A stretch of DNA of 46,774 nucleotides from positions 1-46,774 of the forward strand of contig PAAT01000011.1 in NCBI GenBank assembly GCA_002698965.1. The letters run 5' to 3'. Each line of letters begins with the position of its first letter. The stretch's first letter is position 1. The notes beneath the pieces were generated by a model that was not told the origin of the DNA, searched no databases, and was given only the letters and a program-made list of their open reading frames with translations. The stretch comes from Rhodopirellula sp. (GTDB taxonomy: Bacteria; Planctomycetota; Planctomycetia; Pirellulales; Pirellulaceae). The position numbers were made by a program, and so were the translations under genes. This document shows positions 43,486 through 46,774 of this stretch, piece after piece.

Positions 43486-44241
43486 ATGGCATTCAGCCTT
43501 GAAGGTCACGTGGCAATTGTGACCGGTAACAGTAGCGGACTCGGCAAGGAGATCGGTATGGCACTCGGACAAGCCGGCGCCAAAGTCCCCGTTAACTTTT
43601 GCTATAACGAAGCACGAGCGCAAAATACACTCGAAGAATACAAAGCTGCGGGCATCGAAACCTGCCTCATTCAGGCAAGTGCAATTACCGACGAAGGAAT
43701 CGACAAGCTTTTCTCCGAAACAGAAAGGCAACTTGGCAATCCTGACATTCTTGTCCCAAATGCCACTTGCGATCAGCCTCATAAGCCAATCGACCAATAC
43801 GACTGGGCATTCTATCAGGACATGATCGACTTTTTTATAAAAAGCCCTTTTCTGATGACGCAACGCGGTATGGCACATATGAAGCAACAAGGCTGGGGAC
43901 GTATTGTCAATATCGTAAGTGAAGTCTATCACCGTAGCGTTGGTGACTTCAGTGCATACGTCGCTGCTAAAGGTGGGCAGATCGGTTGGACTCGTAGTAT
44001 GGCCACGGAATTTGCCGATGCGGGCATTACCGTCAACATGATCGCCCCTGGCTGGATCCCGACAGATCGCCATGCTGATGATCCTCAGGAAGAAAAAGAT
44101 GGCTATCTGGCACTGATTCCGGCAGGCCGCTGGGGAACTCCTCGTGATATAGCCGATGCCGTACTGTACTTTGCCAGTGAAGAAGCATCCTTTGTCACAG
44201 GACAAACACTCTGCGTTAACGGCGGCATGACTCCGTGGTAA
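43486..44241 (+). CDS. Short-chain dehydrogenase/reductase (FabG-like)
   Basis: This 251-residue classical SDR binds NAD(P) through TGNSSGLG near residues 14-21 and shows the catalytic triad: serine in NIVSE near 145, and YxxxK in YVAAKGG near 160. NMIAPGWIPTD and the ending FVTGQTLCVNGGMTPW match the FabG branch. The NNAG motif after strand 4 reads PNATC, a departure that may affect the active site, although the triad itself is complete. Substrate cannot be named. AGGAGAG five bases before ATG 43486 supports the start. The TPR gene follows after 28 bases. Confidence 0.92.
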   Translation: MAFSLEGHVAIVTGNSSGLGKEIGMALGQAGAKVPVNFCYNEARAQNTLEEYKAAGIETCLIQASAITDEGIDKLFSETERQLGNPDILVPNATCDQPHKPIDQYDWAFYQDMIDFFIKSPFLMTQRGMAHMKQQGWGRIVNIVSEVYHRSVGDFSAYVAAKGGQIGWTRSMATEFADAGITVNMIAPGWIPTDRHADDPQEEKDGYLALIPAGRWGTPRDIADAVLYFASEEASFVTGQTLCVNGGMTPW

Positions 44242-44269
44242 GTCACTTACGACAAGCGACCAAATTCTA

Positions 44270-45643
44270 ATGAGCTCCTACAAGAACGAATATGAAAGTG
44301 TAGCCGATCCTCATTCGCTAACCAGTGAACCGGACGGTGATGACAACAATAAGTCCGGGCTTCGCTGGGCGTATTCCCTTTTGTGTGGTCTGATTATCCT
44401 ACCCATTACAACACAATGGCTACCTTCAGAAGTTGCATTATGGAAGCAAGCCGATGCTCGTAATCACTGGGATGCTAAAGATCCGGAAACAGCACTTAAG
44501 CTGAGTTCTCAAGCACTTCATTGGGACGCTGATAATCCATCATTGTTGACAGAACGGGCAGACTGGCTTGCTGAACTAGAACGATATGACGAAGCCATTG
44601 ACATCTATCAGGCGTTGATCGCAACTCTAACAACTACCGGAGAGTCCGCATTTACGATTCAGTTGCGTATACAACTGTGCAATCATTTTAATAGTCGTTC
44701 TGCGTATACCAAGCAACCATCCGACGAGACCTGGCAACAATGGGAAATTATCAATACCTGGTATCGATCCGGTGATCGTATCAAACAACTTTCGTTGCTT
44801 CAGGAAGCCAACCTTTATAACAACCAAGCGTACCAACTAGCCGTAAGTAACTCGCATTTGGAAGAAGCATTGGGGAGTGCGAGTAAGTGTCTCGAACTCC
44901 TTGGAGGAGAGATTTACTGTCTCTACAGCGACCCTATGTACTATGTTCAAACTGCTTATCAGGCATATAGTCAGAAGAAGTACCGAATCGCGATGGAAAA
45001 TCTAAACAAAGCGGTCGATAAACTCGGCCGACACCACGCACTGCTTCAGGCAACCTCTCCAAAGATCACCTGGAAGGCCTTCGAGAAAAAGAAACTTGCC
45101 CAACGAATTGCAGACTTTGAAGTCCTGTTTGGTAATGTACTACTTTTTCGTGCTGCCTGTCTAAAACAAACTCCAGGGGAAGAGCTATCTCAGAACGAGG
45201 TAACCAATAAAATGATGACGGATCGTTTACGGGCCAAGGATTTGGGAGTCGATAGTAAATACTTCACTCCGAAGGATGCTCACTTTGGAAATCTACTCAT
45301 GTCCTTTCGTACTCACTCATTCATCCCCATGGCTCTCGATACCCGTGGATACCTCTATCACTTGCTGGGGAATCACCACCTGGCTTTGATTGATCTAGAA
45401 GTCGCTGTCGGGGCAACCGAATACGAACTAAAGCAGTTTGATGAGGTCTTGACGTATGAGAAAGATCGAGTTGCAGACATCGATTTTATTAAAAAACAAC
45501 GTCACGAACGAGCCAAGAATCTGGCCGTCATCCTATATCACCGTTCGTTAGCTTATGATGCGACGCATCGGGTTGCCAAAGCTCAAAAAGACCGCGAAAA
45601 AATTGAACAACTGGGGTTCTCCGCAGGTTCTTTACTTCATTGA
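44270..45643 (+). CDS. Membrane-anchored TPR protein
   Basis: A 30-residue acidic cytoplasmic start precedes one hydrophobic span (WAYSLLCGLIILPITTQWL, about 33-51). TPR-like pairs follow: AKDPETALKLSSQALHWDADNPSLLTERADWLAELERYDEAIDIYQ near 70-115, and later HLLGNHHLALIDLEVAVGA and ILYHRSLAYDATHRVAKAQKD near 420-440. No catalytic domain is seen. It is likely a single-span protein with the TPR part outside the cytoplasm. It is 28 bases behind the SDR gene and probably cotranscribed. Function unknown. Confidence 0.75.
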   Translation: MSSYKNEYESVADPHSLTSEPDGDDNNKSGLRWAYSLLCGLIILPITTQWLPSEVALWKQADARNHWDAKDPETALKLSSQALHWDADNPSLLTERADWLAELERYDEAIDIYQALIATLTTTGESAFTIQLRIQLCNHFNSRSAYTKQPSDETWQQWEIINTWYRSGDRIKQLSLLQEANLYNNQAYQLAVSNSHLEEALGSASKCLELLGGEIYCLYSDPMYYVQTAYQAYSQKKYRIAMENLNKAVDKLGRHHALLQATSPKITWKAFEKKKLAQRIADFEVLFGNVLLFRAACLKQTPGEELSQNEVTNKMMTDRLRAKDLGVDSKYFTPKDAHFGNLLMSFRTHSFIPMALDTRGYLYHLLGNHHLALIDLEVAVGATEYELKQFDEVLTYEKDRVADIDFIKKQRHERAKNLAVILYHRSLAYDATHRVAKAQKDREKIEQLGFSAGSLLH

Positions 45644-45834
45644 ACCCGTTAAAAATACCGTCAAGATGATGCTGAGGGGGGTTGTTCATATTTTTTAATG
45701 ATGTATCTTTTTAATTATCAGCTGAGACAAGACAGCTCACATTTTTTTGCTTCATCTGATGGAATCAAGTTCAGATTTCTTTAGTTTATGTCCGATGAAT
45801 TGGTCATAAATCAATCTCTGAGCAAGACCTTTTT

Positions 45835-45908
<74 letters not shown>

Positions 45909-45910
45909 CT

Positions 45911-45945
45911 GAAAGCCGTGGATGTGAAAACTGAAGCGGCTTTTT
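45911..45945 (+). terminator. Probable terminator after tRNA-Asp
   Basis: AAAGCCG (45912-45918) pairs with CGGCTTT (45937-45943), with a loop of 18 bases, and the stem runs into TTTTT. It lies three bases past the tRNA end. Confidence 0.6.
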
Positions 45946-46109
45946 GCATGCGCCGAAACGTTGCGGCTGCTTGAAGGGCACCAAAATTGCTTCTTAAGTG
46001 GTGCGCTTTGTACAAAGACTTTTGTCAAAGGGGGACAGATTGGACCAAAATCAGGGGCTTGGAAGAATTGCTTAGCCCTGCTTTCTGATGTGTCGATATA
46101 ATACTAGAC

Positions 46110-46774
46110 ATGAACAAGACAGACAATCAGCCATCGGAGAGTTTGATTTCGGACGGCAATTCATTAGGACAGGCAGATCCCTCCATCGAAAGCCATTTCT
46201 TTCGACGCCACGGCCGCAAAATCGCAGGTAGTCTAGTATCCCTAATCTTCATCGGGATTCCATTCATACTCGCGACGATCAAGTTTATAGAGAAGCTCCA
46301 AATCGGCCATGATCTTGGCGTATCCTTCTTCATCGAACAATTCTCTAAATATTTTCTGATGACAGCCGGAATCTTCTGGTTCTTTTTCTTTGGAGCCAGC
46401 TTCGGTTCTTTCCTCAATGTGATCGCCTGGCGACTACCACGTGGGGGAACATTACTTGGATCCTCTTATTGCGAGAGTTGCAACACCAAACTTAAAATGC
46501 GGGACAATTTCCCTATATTTGGCTGGTTGTGGCTGCGAGGAAAGTGCCGCACCTGTGAAATGGAAATATCCGGGCGTTATTTTATTGTAGAACTCATTTC
46601 TGCCATCGCAATCGGTACGCTGGCGTTAATGGAAATGATAGGAGCGGGTGCTAATCTATTCCAACCTACCAACAGCGTGATGTTTAGTTTCCAAAGATTC
46701 GTGATGTCTCCTGAGCCCCGTTTTATCGGATATTTCCTAATGCACGCCTGCCTTATCTTTATCCTGATGACCAC
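46110..46774 (+). CDS. Prepilin peptidase (A24 family), partial, 3' end outside window
   Basis: ATG 46110 opens a frame that stays open to the window end (221 codons). Residues 94-165 match the N-terminal methyltransferase-type domain of type IV prepilin peptidases: FGASFGSFLNVIAWRLPRG, then the four zinc cysteines C121, C124, C146 and C149 in YCESC and GKCRTC, and SGRYFIVELISA. The catalytic aspartate part would lie beyond the window. A stretch of about 90 residues with a first hydrophobic span (about 40-58) precedes the domain, longer than the usual N-terminus. The enzyme cleaves and methylates type IV pilin-like precursors at the cytoplasmic membrane; planctomycetes carry many such DUF1559-type proteins. 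Confidence 0.9.
   Translation, partial: MNKTDNQPSESLISDGNSLGQADPSIESHFFRRHGRKIAGSLVSLIFIGIPFILATIKFIEKLQIGHDLGVSFFIEQFSKYFLMTAGIFWFFFFGASFGSFLNVIAWRLPRGGTLLGSSYCESCNTKLKMRDNFPIFGWLWLRGKCRTCEMEISGRYFIVELISAIAIGTLALMEMIGAGANLFQPTNSVMFSFQRFVMSPEPRFIGYFLMHACLIFILMT

Noticed and set aside
43468..44205. 245-codon minus-strand open frame
   Set aside because: It is antisense to a clear SDR gene with a full catalytic motif and has no recognisable features.

Overview
This window looks like part of a planctomycete chromosome (Planctomycetota, probably class Planctomycetia). The pointers are a DUF1573 protein beside a multihaem cytochrome c554-type lipoprotein, a PQQ-like beta-propeller protein opening with a WNQWRG motif, an archaeal/eukaryotic-type ProRS, DUF4416, many TPR proteins, an FHA protein, lysine-rich tails on DNA/RNA-binding proteins and infrequent strong Shine-Dalgarno sites. 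The assignment is an inference from gene content; no rRNA lies in the window. Base composition is moderate and looks even. No transposase, integrase, phage gene or CRISPR array is present, so this is core chromosome and not an island.

Layout. (1) 1-6600, plus strand: end of nusA, infB, rbfA, a catalytically degenerate HhH-GPD protein with a histone-H1-like tail, and a large secreted TPR protein. (2) yebC, converging with a minus-strand pair of DUF1573 protein and cytochrome c554-like lipoprotein (7447-10274). (3) A minus-strand row proS - DUF4416 - WecA/TagO-like transferase - O-antigen-ligase/TPR protein (10403-16029), closed by a terminator. (4) Plus strand: YhaM-like nuclease, RNase R, then the glycine cleavage operon gcvT-gcvH-gcvPA-gcvPB ending in a LipM-type octanoyl/lipoyl transferase (16245-25043). 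(5) FHA protein, a 79-residue protein with a strong terminator, and a TPR lipoprotein behind a possible structured leader. (6) serC-serA, a STAS protein on the opposite strand, alaS, tpx and recA (27822-36097). (7) PQQ-like protein, PfkB kinase, ThpR, an acidic-tailed six-span membrane protein, Mn superoxide dismutase, an N/Q/G/Y-rich lipoprotein, an SDR oxidoreductase and a TPR membrane protein. (8) tRNA-Asp(GTC) and the start of a prepilin peptidase cut by the window end.

How the genes fit together. The first block is the usual translation/transcription-factor operon. The gcv operon supplies T, H and both P subunits plus an enzyme likely to acylate GcvH; with serC/serA about 3 kb on, this is a serine/glycine/one-carbon neighbourhood. 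ProS, AlaS, YebC, IF-2, RbfA, RNase R and ThpR make it rich in RNA metabolism. Tpx and MnSOD are peroxide and superoxide defences.

I did not find an obvious new multi-gene system. The best candidates for something undescribed are the pseudo-glycosylase/H1-tail protein, the leader-peptide plus three-way-junction arrangement before the TPR lipoprotein at 26940, the lysine-rich N-terminal extension of RecA with an inverted repeat upstream, and the degenerate 5'-nucleotidase/tetrahaem fusion lipoprotein.
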